Assembly: GCF_019656655.1 (NCBI RefSeq)
Contig: NZ_BPMV01000002.1
Location: 1,054,001-1,118,000, forward strand
Source of the DNA: Tsukamurella sp. TY48
GTDB taxonomy: Bacteria; Actinomycetota; Actinomycetes; Mycobacteriales; Mycobacteriaceae
DNA: 64,000 bases
Reading direction: 5' to 3'
Part shown: positions 1 to 9,763 of the stretch, piece by piece
Numbering within the stretch: the stretch's first letter is position 1
Layout: each line of letters starts with the position of its first letter
The notes under the pieces: model-generated
What the model saw: only the letters and a program-made list of their open reading frames with translations
Told to the model about the DNA's origin: nothing
Database searches by the model: none
Program-made: the position numbers and the translations under genes

Positions 1-68
1 CGGCAGGAATCGAACCTGCGACCTAGGGATTAGAAGGCCCTTGCTCTATCCAACTGAGCTACGGAGGC
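1..68 (-). tRNA. tRNA-Arg (anticodon UCU), 3' end cut by the window edge
   Basis: Read on the minus strand, the sequence begins with the acceptor GCCTCCG, has a normal D arm and a T arm with TTCGATT, and shows the loop CTTCTAA with anticodon TCT. The last five acceptor bases and the discriminator lie beyond base 1. The anticodon stem has a C-U mismatch at its innermost pair (31-39), slightly unusual but not disqualifying. Confidence 0.9.
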
Positions 69-120
69 TTGGCGTAGCGATATTAGCGGAGGCACCGGAC
101 GCGCCCCGACTCCGTCATTT

Positions 121-138
121 CGACAACACTAGTTGTCG
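121..138. promoter_or_regulatory. Inverted repeat, putative PadR-type operator upstream of the MpaB-type oxygenase
   Basis: CGACAAC and GTTGTCG form perfect 7-base arms around a 4-base spacer. The site lies just upstream of the -10-like hexamer at 146-151, where a repressor could block transcription. The same CAAC/GTTG half-sites recur in the palindrome ahead of padR, although there the spacer is 2 bases. Assignment to PadR is inference. Confidence 0.5.
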
Positions 139-145
139 GCGTTGC

Positions 146-151
146 TAGCCT
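146..151 (+). promoter_or_regulatory. -10-like element, leaderless start of the MpaB-type gene
   Basis: TAGCCT ends 6 bases before GTG 158, and no Shine-Dalgarno is visible. Confidence 0.5.
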
Positions 152-157
152 GGTGCC

Positions 158-1414
158 GTGACGCCCACCGCCTTCCGTTGGGAGACCGCCCGCACGCGCG
201 GCGGCCATCGTCGTGTCCGGGACGCGGTGCTCCGCATGACCGGCGTCGACCTCTTCCCCGCCGACGGTGTCGGAGAGGAGTTCGCACGATTGCGCACCGT
301 CGGCGACCCCGAGGCCGAACGATTCGTCGACGCGACCACCTACGGCGATCTCGGACCGGAGGGCACTCGCGCCCTCGTGGATCTCGCGCTGGCCGAGGGC
401 ATCGATGCCGCGCTGCCCACGGTGGATCTCGATCCCGGGACCGAGCGCGCCGCGCGCGAGCTGTTCGAGCAGTTCGAGACGGTTCCCGACTGGGTGGATC
501 CCGCACTGATCGAGCAGGGCGCCGCCGTGTGGCGACGGTGGGGCTACGACCTGGGAGCCGTCGGCAATGCGGGCACGCTGGACACATACACCGAGGGCTC
601 GCTCGCGGTGCCGCTCTCACTGTCCGGCGGTTACGCGGGGGCCTCGGCCCTGCACCGCTTCCTGGAGACGAGCCGCTGGTGGATCGAGGTGAGCCGGCCC
701 GGCGCGCTGGTCACCCCGGGTTCGCTCGGCCGCAGCCTGTCGATGCGGGTGCGGATCATGCACGTCTCGGTTCGCCGCGGCGTCCAGCGCCATCCGGAGT
801 GGGACGCGCAGCGGTGGGGCCTGCCGATCAGCCAGGCCGAAATGCTGCTCACGCTGCTCGGCGGCAGCGTCGGACCGGCGAGCGGGCTGTACGCGCTCGG
901 ATACCTCACCTCCCCTGCCGAGATCCGCGCGGCGCTGCACTTCAACCGCTACCTCGGCCACCTGCTCGGCGCTCGGGCGGATGCCATCTTCCCGTCGACG
1001 GTGGCCGACGGGCTGCGCCTGCTGTACATGTTCGACGCCTCTCGTTCACACGATTCCGGTTCGGCTGGAACGGAACTCGTCGAATCGTTCGTCCCGGCTT
1101 TCGCTCCGCAGCCGGGCCAGGCACGGCGCGATCGCGCGCGCTCCCGCTGGCACGCGACGGTCCAGGCCGGCCACACCCGGCTGTTCATGCTGCCGTGGAA
1201 CCGCCGATTGTTCCGCCTTCCTCCGTCACTGCCGGGCGTGGCCTACCTGGCGGCACGATTCCCGTTCATCGCGGGGATCGAGGCGGCGCGACATCTGAGT
1301 CCGGCCGTGGACCGCGCGTGGCAACGTCGCTCGGTGGCGGCATGGGAGCGCTGGCACGCCTGGGCGCTGGGGAACGAGGAGACGGCGTTCCAGGCCGGCA
1401 CACTCCGCCGTTGA
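158..1414 (+). CDS. MpaB-like oxygenase (DUF2236 / latex-clearing-protein family)
   Basis: This 418-residue protein looks like the oxygenase MpaB / rubber-oxygenase-like family, haem proteins sometimes annotated DUF2236. Supporting features are the length, the repeated aromatic and arginine-rich helices, and a central block around residues 130-260 of the kind seen in the family; I cannot prove haem ligation by eye. GTG 158 is chosen because a TANNNT hexamer ends 6 bases upstream, as for other leaderless genes here. An inverted repeat sits just before that hexamer, and a related palindrome precedes the downstream padR, so PadR may control both. The substrate is unknown. The nearby 2,4-dienoyl-CoA reductase suggests lipid or isoprenoid oxidation, which is inference. 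Confidence 0.75.
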   Translation: MTPTAFRWETARTRGGHRRVRDAVLRMTGVDLFPADGVGEEFARLRTVGDPEAERFVDATTYGDLGPEGTRALVDLALAEGIDAALPTVDLDPGTERAARELFEQFETVPDWVDPALIEQGAAVWRRWGYDLGAVGNAGTLDTYTEGSLAVPLSLSGGYAGASALHRFLETSRWWIEVSRPGALVTPGSLGRSLSMRVRIMHVSVRRGVQRHPEWDAQRWGLPISQAEMLLTLLGGSVGPASGLYALGYLTSPAEIRAALHFNRYLGHLLGARADAIFPSTVADGLRLLYMFDASRSHDSGSAGTELVESFVPAFAPQPGQARRDRARSRWHATVQAGHTRLFMLPWNRRLFRLPPSLPGVAYLAARFPFIAGIEAARHLSPAVDRAWQRRSVAAWERWHAWALGNEETAFQAGTLRR

Positions 1415-1431
1415 TACGCATTCACGCGCAC

Positions 1432-1445
1432 TGCAACTAGTTGCA
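1432..1445. promoter_or_regulatory. Perfect 14-bp palindrome, putative PadR autoregulatory operator
   Basis: TGCAACTAGTTGCA is a perfect palindrome between the MpaB-type gene and padR. It lies 19 bases upstream of the padR -10-like element and shares CAAC/GTTG half-sites with the repeat at 121-138. Confidence 0.55.
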
Positions 1446-1463
1446 TAGCGCGTCGCTGCGGCG

Positions 1464-1469
1464 TAGCGT
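1464..1469 (+). promoter_or_regulatory. -10-like element of padR
   Basis: TAGCGT ends 7 bases before GTG 1477. It supports that start over the longer frame beginning at TTG 1441, whose first codons overlap the palindrome. Confidence 0.5.
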
Positions 1470-1476
1470 CGGCGGC

Positions 1477-4085
<2,609 letters not shown>

Positions 4086-4487
4086 CTACTTCTTCAGGGC
4101 GTTACCGCTGAACCGGGTGGGGCGGATCGCGATCTTCACGCGGTCCGCCGCGTCCGGCGGCACGATCGACCCCTGGCCGTACCGCTCGGCGAGGCGGGTG
4201 TACAGCGAACCCGTGGGGTCGGGCTCGATGCGCTCGAGCCCGCCACGGATCTCCAGATAGTTGTACGGATCGCCCTCGGGCAGGATCGAGATCGCCACCC
4301 GCGGCTCGTGCTGCAGATTGCGGAACTTCTGCCGGTAGTCGGTGTGCGTGAACCAGATCAGGCCGTCCTCGAACAGGAACCACATCGGGTTCACCTGCGG
4401 TGCGCCGTCCGGGCGGACGGTGGCGAGATCAACGACGAGTGGCTGGTCGAGCAGGACGCGGGCTGCTTCGGGGACTGCGACGGTCAT
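4086..4487 (-). CDS. Pyridoxamine 5'-phosphate oxidase family protein (probable F420/FMN-binding reductase)
   Basis: A 133-residue split-barrel flavoprotein: LATVRPDGAPQVNPMWF, then VAISI and the Y-L-E-I-R-G strand typical of the PNPOx-like/F420-dependent TIGR03618 group. Such proteins bind FMN, F420 or haem and reduce or sequester small redox molecules; the substrate is unknown here. The longer upstream frame is out-of-frame DoxX sequence, so ATG 4487 is chosen. It overlaps the doxX stop by four bases (ATGA), implying translational coupling. The pair sits behind a probable iron box, so it may be repressed when iron is plentiful. Confidence 0.85.
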   Translation of the reverse strand: MTVAVPEAARVLLDQPLVVDLATVRPDGAPQVNPMWFLFEDGLIWFTHTDYRQKFRNLQHEPRVAISILPEGDPYNYLEIRGGLERIEPDPTGSLYTRLAERYGQGSIVPPDAADRVKIAIRPTRFSGNALKK

Positions 4488-4921
4488 ACCGTCGACTCTG
4501 CCGCATCCTTCTGCGCGGCGGGCGCCGGATCGCCGTTCCGGGCGCGGCCGATCAGAGCGTCCAGGCTGATCGGCCCCGGACCGGTGAAGGCGAAGAGCAG
4601 CAGGACCCAGCAGTACAGGACCGACAGCTCGCCGTTGTTGGCGAGCGGCGAGAGGCCGTCGCCCGCGTGGTAGGCGAAGTAGGCGTACGCCATGGAGCCG
4701 GAGGCGATGATCGCCGCCGGGCGCGTGGCCAGGCCGAAGGCGATCAGCAGGCCTCCGGCGAGTTGGATCAGCGCGCCCCACCAGGAGGGCCACGCGAAGA
4801 CCTCCGGGCTGGACTGCTTGCCTCCGAGGAATCCCCAGTAGGTGGCAGCTCCGTGCAGCGCGAAGAGCACGCCCACCACGATGCGGAGGGCGGAGAGGTA
4901 GTACGGCGCCCAGCGATTCAT
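4484..4921 (-). CDS. DoxX family membrane protein
   Basis: 145 residues with four predicted membrane helices. The first is rich in small residues (ALRIVVGVLFALHGAATYWG), then AWPSWWGALIQLAGGLLIAFGL, AAIIASGSMAYAYFAYHAG and VLYCWVLLLFAFTGPGP, the DoxX/SURF4 pattern. DoxX proteins in mycobacteria have been linked to membrane oxidoreductase complexes handling oxidative stress. The gene is first of a two-gene minus-strand unit with the flavin reductase, overlapping it by four bases. AAAGG precedes the ATG. A 15-of-19 match to the DtxR/IdeR box lies 26 bases upstream, suggesting iron control. Confidence 0.88.
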   Translation of the reverse strand: MNRWAPYYLSALRIVVGVLFALHGAATYWGFLGGKQSSPEVFAWPSWWGALIQLAGGLLIAFGLATRPAAIIASGSMAYAYFAYHAGDGLSPLANNGELSVLYCWVLLLFAFTGPGPISLDALIGRARNGDPAPAAQKDAAESTV

Positions 4922-4946
4922 TTCGTTGACCTTTGCTTGAATCGGA

Positions 4947-4965
4947 AATGGTGAGGCTAACCTAA
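4947..4965 (-). promoter_or_regulatory. Putative IdeR/DtxR iron box overlapping the doxX promoter
   Basis: On the minus strand the 19-mer TTAGGTTAGCCTCACCATT matches 15 of 19 positions of the DtxR/IdeR consensus TTAGGTTAGSCTAACCTAA, with the first twelve positions all matching. TAGCCT inside it could act as the -10, so bound regulator would block the promoter. The identification rests on a hand alignment. Confidence 0.6.
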
Positions 4966-5043
4966 ACGAGGTTGGTGCGGGTCGCCACTCGAAGACGCGT
5001 CACACCAGGTCCAGCGTGATCGAAACCTCCCCCGGCGCTCCGT

Positions 5044-5049
5044 TACGAT
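5044..5049 (+). promoter_or_regulatory. -10-like element of the SDR gene
   Basis: TACGAT ends 8 bases before ATG 5058, and there is no Shine-Dalgarno. It favours this start over the upstream in-frame ATG 5016. Confidence 0.5.
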
Positions 5050-5057
5050 CGGGACCC

Positions 5058-5864
5058 ATGCCAGTACCCGCACCCAATTCGTCCGCCCGCGCCGTCGTGA
5101 CCGGCGGTTCCTCCGGCATCGGCGTGGCGCTCGCCACCGAACTCGCGCGCCGCGGCCACTCCGTGATCCTGGTCGCGCGCAGCACCGGTCCCATGGAGGA
5201 GCTGGCGGCCAAGCTCCGCGAGCAGTTCGGCGTCGAGGCCGAGGTGCGGGGCGTGGACCTCTCGGATCCCACGGCGCGCGGCGAGCTCTGCAAGGAGCTG
5301 TCGGGTCGCGAGATCTCGATCCTGTGCAACAACGCGGGCACCGCGACCTTCGGCAAGGTGATCGACCTGGACGCCGATTACGAGCGCGCGCAGCTGGAAC
5401 TCAACGCCAATGCGGTGCACGACCTGACGCTGGCCGTGCTCCCGCAGATGGTCAAGCGCGGCGCCGGCGGCATCCTGATCACCGGCTCGGCGGCGGGCAA
5501 CATGCCGATCCCGAACAACGCCACTTACGCCGCCTCGAAGGCCTTCGCGAACACCTTCTCCGAGTCGCTGCGTGGCGAGGTGAAGCCGCTGGGCGTGCAC
5601 GTCACCCTGCTCGCCCCCGGCCCCGTGCGCACCGAGCTGCCCGATCCGGAGGACCGCTCCACCGTGGAGAAGGTCGTTCCCGAATTCCTCTGGGTCAACA
5701 CCGAATACACCGCGCGGATCTCCATCGATGCATTGGAGAAGAACCAGATGCGCATCGTGCCCGGCCTGCTCTCGAAGGGCATGTCGCTGGCCGGTTTCTA
5801 CACCCCGCGCCGCATCATGGCTCCGATCGTCGGACAGGTGTACAAGAAGCTCGCGGGTAACTGA
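5058..5864 (+). CDS. Short-chain dehydrogenase/reductase
   Basis: A 268-residue classical SDR. The Rossmann glycine motif TGGSSGIG is near residue 16, the NNAG strand near 93, the catalytic serine in ITGSAAG, and the YAASK Tyr/Lys pair near residue 157. The arginine after the second strand (VARS) hints at NADP(H). The substrate cannot be read from the sequence; mycobacterial relatives act on acyl or steroid intermediates. The tail (YTPRRIMAPIVGQVYKKL) resembles membrane-associated mycobacterial SDRs. The stop overlaps the next gene's ATG (TGATG), so both are likely cotranslated. Confidence 0.9.
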   Translation: MPVPAPNSSARAVVTGGSSGIGVALATELARRGHSVILVARSTGPMEELAAKLREQFGVEAEVRGVDLSDPTARGELCKELSGREISILCNNAGTATFGKVIDLDADYERAQLELNANAVHDLTLAVLPQMVKRGAGGILITGSAAGNMPIPNNATYAASKAFANTFSESLRGEVKPLGVHVTLLAPGPVRTELPDPEDRSTVEKVVPEFLWVNTEYTARISIDALEKNQMRIVPGLLSKGMSLAGFYTPRRIMAPIVGQVYKKLAGN

Positions 5865-6385
5865 TGCACCCCGCGGCTCCGGCTCCTCAGCTGCCGCATC
5901 GGCCGTTCCCCGCGATCCAGTACACCTGGGTCGCCGACAAGCATGCGGCATGGAGGGCAGCGCACTCCCTCGCACTCAGCATGATCTGGAACAAGCCGAT
6001 GTGGGCGGTCTACTTGGTGTGCGTTGCGTTGTTGACGAGACGTGCCCTCCTTTACGGCGCCCGCGATGCCGCGGAGAACGTGGCCGTCCTCGCCGTGGTC
6101 CTCGTGATCGTCTACCTGTACTATCTAGCGCGCTATAGGCGGTCGACCACGGCACTTGCGGCACCGGGGGCCGTGTGGGCCTCAGGATTCGGATCCGACG
6201 GATTCATCCTGGTCACCCCGATCCACACCGAGATAGTCGACTACGCGGCGATCGGGAAGGTCCGCAAGGTGGCCTCGGTCGTCGTATGCCGATACAAGGC
6301 CGGCCTGTTGTACGACATCCTTCCGAACGCATTGGTGCCGGACCACGAGCTGGAGATCCTCCGCGCCGCGGCGAAGAAGAAGTAG
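5864..6385 (+). CDS. Membrane protein of unknown function (YcxB-like)
   Basis: This 173-residue protein has two hydrophobic helices at about residues 45-62 and 70-88, followed by a soluble C-terminal half (FGSDGFILVTPIHTEIVDYAAI). That half resembles the YcxB/PH-like fold, where a strand-rich domain follows two helices. The ATG overlaps the SDR stop, so it is the second gene of a two-gene unit. It contains a patch of less biased codons (cta, ata, tat near 6120) relative to its neighbour. Function unknown. Confidence 0.7.
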   Translation: MHPAAPAPQLPHRPFPAIQYTWVADKHAAWRAAHSLALSMIWNKPMWAVYLVCVALLTRRALLYGARDAAENVAVLAVVLVIVYLYYLARYRRSTTALAAPGAVWASGFGSDGFILVTPIHTEIVDYAAIGKVRKVASVVVCRYKAGLLYDILPNALVPDHELEILRAAAKKK

Positions 6386-6400
6386 CGGCCAGCAACAACT

Positions 6401-6448
6401 AAGTCCGGTCATTCGTCTTCACAATCGTGAGGACGAATGACCGGACTT
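6401..6448. terminator. Strong bidirectional hairpin terminator
   Basis: Perfect 17-base arms at 6401-6417 and 6432-6448; inside the loop TCAC/GTGA can extend the stem. Flanking A and T runs serve both directions. It lies between the convergent membrane-protein gene and the HerA-like gene. Confidence 0.85.
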
Positions 6449-6465
6449 TCGTGTGCGGTGATCGA

Positions 6466-8013
6466 TCAGCGGCGACGCTTGGTGCCGAAGATGCTGCGGG
6501 AGAGCTCGCGACCGGCGCTGGACGCAGCGGACCGCAGGAAGGACTTGACCGCCGGGTTCTTCATCACGTCGGAGACCCAGCCGGACTCGTCCTCCTCCTT
6601 CTTCGGTGCGGGCGGCGGCGGGGGCGCCTGCTCGGCGGGCGCGTTCTCCTGCTGAGCCTGCTGAGCGTTCTGCGACAGCTTCTCGAACGCCGAGAGATTG
6701 TCCACCGTCTGCGAGTACTTGCCCCACAACGGAGACGCCTGTGCCGCAGAGCGGATCGCATCGTCGCCGATCGCCGACATCAGCGAGCGCGGGGCCCGCA
6801 GGCGGGTCCACGCCACCGGCGTCGGCGCGCCCTTGTCCGAGAGCACGGTCACGATCGCCTCGCCGATGCCGAGGCTGGTGAGCGCCTCATCGAGCTTGTA
6901 CGCGGGCGAGGTCGGGTAGGTCTTCACCGTCTTCGACAGTGCGGCCTGATCCTCGGGCGTGAAGGCGCGCAGCGCGTGCTGGATGCGCGCGCCGAGCTGG
7001 CTGAGCACCGGGTTGGGGATGTCGGTGGGCAACTGCGAGCAGAAGAACACGCCCACGCCCTTCGAGCGGATCAGCTTCACCGTCTGCTCGACCTGATCCT
7101 TGAACGCCTTGCTGGCGTCGGCGAACAGCAGGTGCGCCTCGTCGAAGATGAAGACGAGCTTGGGCTTGTCCAGGTCTCCCGCCTCGGGCAGGTACTGGAA
7201 CAGGTCGGCCAACACCCACATGAGGAAGGTGGAGAACAGGGTGGGCCGCGAGGCCTGATCGCCCAGCTCGAAGAGGGTGACCACGCCCTGTCCGCCTGCG
7301 GTGCGCAGTAGGTCGCCCATGTCGATCTCGGGCTCGCCGAAGAAGGTATCGCCGCCCTCGGCTTCGAGGTTCACCAGGGCGCGCAGGATGACTCCGGCGG
7401 TCTGCTTGCTGACGCCGCCGATGCCCTCCAGATCTGCCTTACCCTCGGCCGAGGTGAGGTACTGGATCACCGAACGCAGGTCCTTCAGGTCCAGCAGTTC
7501 GAGCTGGTTCTGATCGGCCCAGTGGAAGATCAGGCCGAGGGTCGACTCCTGGGTGGCGTTCAGCCCCAAGACCTTCGACAGCAGGATCGGGCCGAAGGAG
7601 CTGATCGTCGCGCGGATCGGGACTCCCACGCCGGTGGTGCCGAGGGAGACGAACTCCGTGGGCACGTTGGCAGGCTTCCAGTCGTCACCGGTGTCGGCGG
7701 CGCGGGCGGTGGTCTTGTCGTTCGCCTCGCCGGGCTTGGACAGACCGGCGAGATCGCCCTTGATGTCGGCGAGGACCACGGGAACACCGTTCGCCGAGAG
7801 CTGCTCGACGATGAGCTGCAGCGTCTTCGTCTTGCCGGTACCGGTGGCGCCGGCCACGAGGCCGTGGCGGTTCATCATGGCCAGGGGGATACGCACCTTG
7901 GCCGACGGGTCGACGGTGCCGTCCACCAGGACCGTGCCGAGCTCGAGGGCCGGTCCCGTGAAGTTGTAGCCGGCCGCGATCGTCTGCGCCGGGGAGTTCG
8001 CGTTCTCAGTCAC
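6466..8013 (-). CDS. HerA-like P-loop ATPase (DUF853 family)
   Basis: A 515-residue ATPase of the HerA/FtsK superfamily, DUF853 branch. Walker A is GATGTGKT with Lys61, and Walker B is [10 protein letters not shown] with Asp291-Glu292. An arginine-rich module follows, then a tail with a proline and glutamine-rich stretch (near residues 450-475) ending in TKRRR. Members are hexameric DNA-pumping or sensing ATPases annotated as helicases; the role in actinobacteria is unresolved. GTG 8013 is chosen because TAGGGT ends 7 bases upstream, leaderless style, and longer frames run into the divergent orn gene. The two start codons lie only 33 bases apart. No nuclease partner (NurA-like) is adjacent. 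Confidence 0.88.
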   Translation of the reverse strand: MTENANSPAQTIAAGYNFTGPALELGTVLVDGTVDPSAKVRIPLAMMNRHGLVAGATGTGKTKTLQLIVEQLSANGVPVVLADIKGDLAGLSKPGEANDKTTARAADTGDDWKPANVPTEFVSLGTTGVGVPIRATISSFGPILLSKVLGLNATQESTLGLIFHWADQNQLELLDLKDLRSVIQYLTSAEGKADLEGIGGVSKQTAGVILRALVNLEAEGGDTFFGEPEIDMGDLLRTAGGQGVVTLFELGDQASRPTLFSTFLMWVLADLFQYLPEAGDLDKPKLVFIFDEAHLLFADASKAFKDQVEQTVKLIRSKGVGVFFCSQLPTDIPNPVLSQLGARIQHALRAFTPEDQAALSKTVKTYPTSPAYKLDEALTSLGIGEAIVTVLSDKGAPTPVAWTRLRAPRSLMSAIGDDAIRSAAQASPLWGKYSQTVDNLSAFEKLSQNAQQAQQENAPAEQAPPPPPAPKKEEDESGWVSDVMKNPAVKSFLRSAASSAGRELSRSIFGTKRRR

Positions 8014-8020
8014 GACGGCA

Positions 8021-8026
8021 ACCCTA
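8021..8026 (-). promoter_or_regulatory. -10-like element of the HerA-like gene
   Basis: TAGGGT on the minus strand ends 7 bases before GTG 8013. It lies 7 bases from the oppositely directed orn element, so the two promoters must overlap. Confidence 0.5.
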
Positions 8027-8033
8027 GCTTGGA

Positions 8034-8039
8034 TACGCT
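8034..8039 (+). promoter_or_regulatory. -10-like element of orn
   Basis: TACGCT ends 7 bases before GTG 8047, and no Shine-Dalgarno is present. Confidence 0.5.
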
Positions 8040-8046
8040 GAACCGC

Positions 8047-8643
8047 GTGGACGACAAACTGGTATGGGTCGATTGTGAGATGACCGGGCTCGATACGGGT
8101 ACGGACCGGCTGATCGAAATCGCGGCCCTGGTGACCGACGGCGACCTGAACATCCTGGGCGAGGGCGTGGACCTGGTGATCCACGTCGACGATGCCGCGC
8201 TGGAGGGCATGCCCCCGGTGGTGCAGGACATGCACGCCAAGTCGGGTCTGACCGAGGAGGTCCGGAAGTCGACGGTGACGGTCCGTGAGGCCGAGGAGGC
8301 CGTACTGGCGTACCTGCGCGAACACGTCGAGGCCGGCACGACGCCGCTGGCGGGCAACTCGATCGCGACGGACCGTCGGTTCATCGCGCAGGAGATGCCC
8401 GAACTGGACGGCTTCCTGCACTACCGGATGGTGGATGTCAGCTCGATCAAGGAACTGTGCCGCCGCTGGTACCCGCGGATCTACTTCGGTCAGCCCGACA
8501 AGGGCCTCGCCCATCGCGCGCTCGCCGATATCCGCGAATCGATCCGGGAGCTGAAGTACTACCGGAGCACCGCCTTCGTGCCCGCACCGGGACCGTCGAC
8601 CGAGGAGATCACCGCGAAGGTCGCGGAGCTCGGTCCGGCCTGA
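8047..8643 (+). CDS. orn: Oligoribonuclease
   Basis: 198 residues matching Orn, the DEDDh 3'-5' exoribonuclease that finishes RNA decay by cleaving 2-5-nucleotide fragments and pGpG. Visible motifs: VDCEMTGLD near the N terminus (Asp9, Glu11), the second Asp in the [12 protein letters not shown] block, and the C-terminal HRALADI with the catalytic His and Asp. Length is slightly above the usual 180 because of a proline-rich tail. GTG 8047 is taken from the leaderless signature. The gene is divergent from the HerA-like ATPase and followed by tRNA-His. Confidence 0.95.
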   Translation: MDDKLVWVDCEMTGLDTGTDRLIEIAALVTDGDLNILGEGVDLVIHVDDAALEGMPPVVQDMHAKSGLTEEVRKSTVTVREAEEAVLAYLREHVEAGTTPLAGNSIATDRRFIAQEMPELDGFLHYRMVDVSSIKELCRRWYPRIYFGQPDKGLAHRALADIRESIRELKYYRSTAFVPAPGPSTEEITAKVAELGPA

Positions 8644-8732
8644 CACCGCAGGTCACGGCGCCGACGGAATCGATTCGCTTTCCGCGGCGTGCGTCGGGTA
8701 AAGTACTCCGAGCCTGGCGATCCCAGGCACCT

Positions 8733-8809
8733 GGTGGGTGTAGTTCAGTTGGTAGAGCACCAGATTGTGATTCTGGCTGTCGCGGGTTCGAGTCCCGTCA
8801 TCCACCCCA
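8733..8809 (+). tRNA. tRNA-His (anticodon GUG)
   Basis: Full cloverleaf with anticodon GTG in loop TTGTGAT, the extra G-1 characteristic of tRNA-His paired with C73, and an encoded CCA end. The acceptor GTGGGTG pairs with CATCCAC through one G-U. Confidence 0.96.
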
Positions 8810-8815
8810 ACCGAG

Positions 8816-8858
8816 AGAGCCGGTTGACCAGCAGCGATGTTGGTCGACCGGCTCTTTT
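8816..8858 (+). terminator. Terminator after tRNA-His
   Basis: 15-base arms (8816-8830 and 8841-8855) with one G-U pair and a 10-base loop, followed by TTT. Confidence 0.8.
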
Positions 8859-8878
8859 GCGTGGTCGGTCCCGCCTCG

Positions 8879-9082
8879 TTACGGCCACCGACACGTAACA
8901 GCGTCCTTGTAGACGACACACTCACGGCTTCCGGATGTTCCGTCACCCCACTTGACGTTCTGCACCTCCGGGCTCGCCCACGGCTGCCAGATCATTAAGC
9001 CCAACAGAAGCATTCCGGCGGTGAGCCAGCCCGCCGCGAAGCGGATCGATTTCGCCAATGCGAGCGCTTGCAGGTCCGTCAT
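8879..9082 (-). CDS. Small membrane protein, unknown function
   Basis: A 67-residue frame with one hydrophobic helix (AAGWLTAGMLLLGLMIW, about residues 16-32) and a short outward tail containing two cysteines (RECVVYKDAVTC), which could form a disulfide. There is no Shine-Dalgarno, but TATCGT ends 7 bases before ATG 9082, matching other leaderless starts in the window and raising the odds that it is real. It stands between tRNA-His and the GNAT gene. No family recognised. Confidence 0.55.
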   Translation of the reverse strand: MTDLQALALAKSIRFAAGWLTAGMLLLGLMIWQPWASPEVQNVKWGDGTSGSRECVVYKDAVTCRWP

Positions 9083-9089
9083 GAACTGG

Positions 9090-9095
9090 ACGATA
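9090..9095 (-). promoter_or_regulatory. -10-like element of the small membrane protein gene
   Basis: TATCGT on the minus strand, 7 bases before ATG 9082. Confidence 0.4.
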
Positions 9096-9164
9096 ACATC
9101 GATTCAACACAGCAAATCGTTGTCGGAAGCCCCGCCCCTGTACCGCGACACGATTGCGAAATGG

Positions 9165-9704
9165 TCACTCAGGTCGGGCCAGCAGGCCACCGACCCACCA
9201 GTCCTGCGGTTCGCCGTGCAGCATCGCGCGCTGCCGGAGCAAACCCTCCACCTCGAAGCCCAGCGACTCTGCGACGGCGCGGGAGCCCGTGTTGCCGACC
9301 ACCGCCCACCAGTCGATCCGATGGATACCGAGCGTGTCGAAACCCCACTGACACAACAGCCGCGCTGCCTCAACCGTGTAACCGCGCCGCCGATGCTCCG
9401 GCACCGTCCAATATCCGAGCTCGACGATCCCATCACTCTTGCGAGTGAGCTGACAGGTGCCCACCAGATCGCCGCCGGCGATCACCGCGAAGGCGTAGGC
9501 CTCGTCGGCCGCCCAGTCCCGAGCGGATCCGGCCACGAACTCACGAGCGTCATCGACGGTGTAGGGCGAGGGCACCGGCACGTACCGCTGGATCGACGGG
9601 TCGACACATGCCGCTGCGATCGCCGGAACGTCGGACACAACCGGGCACCGGAGGACAAGTCTGCCGGTCTGCAGCTCGACGAGGTCCATGACCGCAGTCT
9701 GCAT
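9165..9704 (-). CDS. GNAT family N-acetyltransferase (RimJ/RimL-like)
   Basis: 179 residues with the GNAT fold of the RimL type: RLVLRCPVV at the start, V-G-T-C-Q-L strand, then ELGYWTVPEHRRRGYTVEAARLL, where the RRRGYT loop binds acetyl-CoA, and the Asn-containing WAVVGNTGSRAVAESLGF. Such enzymes acetylate alpha-amino groups of proteins or small molecules; the target is unknown. ATG 9704 gives full length, while the internal ATG 9689 is also plausible and removes five residues. It stands alone between the small membrane protein and putP. Confidence 0.85.
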   Translation of the reverse strand: MQTAVMDLVELQTGRLVLRCPVVSDVPAIAAACVDPSIQRYVPVPSPYTVDDAREFVAGSARDWAADEAYAFAVIAGGDLVGTCQLTRKSDGIVELGYWTVPEHRRRGYTVEAARLLCQWGFDTLGIHRIDWWAVVGNTGSRAVAESLGFEVEGLLRQRAMLHGEPQDWWVGGLLARPE

Positions 9705-9763
9705 CGGTCAACCGATCCGGACAATCGACTTTCCCGAGGCGACGACGACGCGCGGCCACCGTC

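Noticed and set aside
1441-1476. TTG 1441 as padR start
   Set aside because: The first codons would overlap the palindrome, and GTG 1477 has a TANNNT element at 7 bases and fits the family's N terminus.
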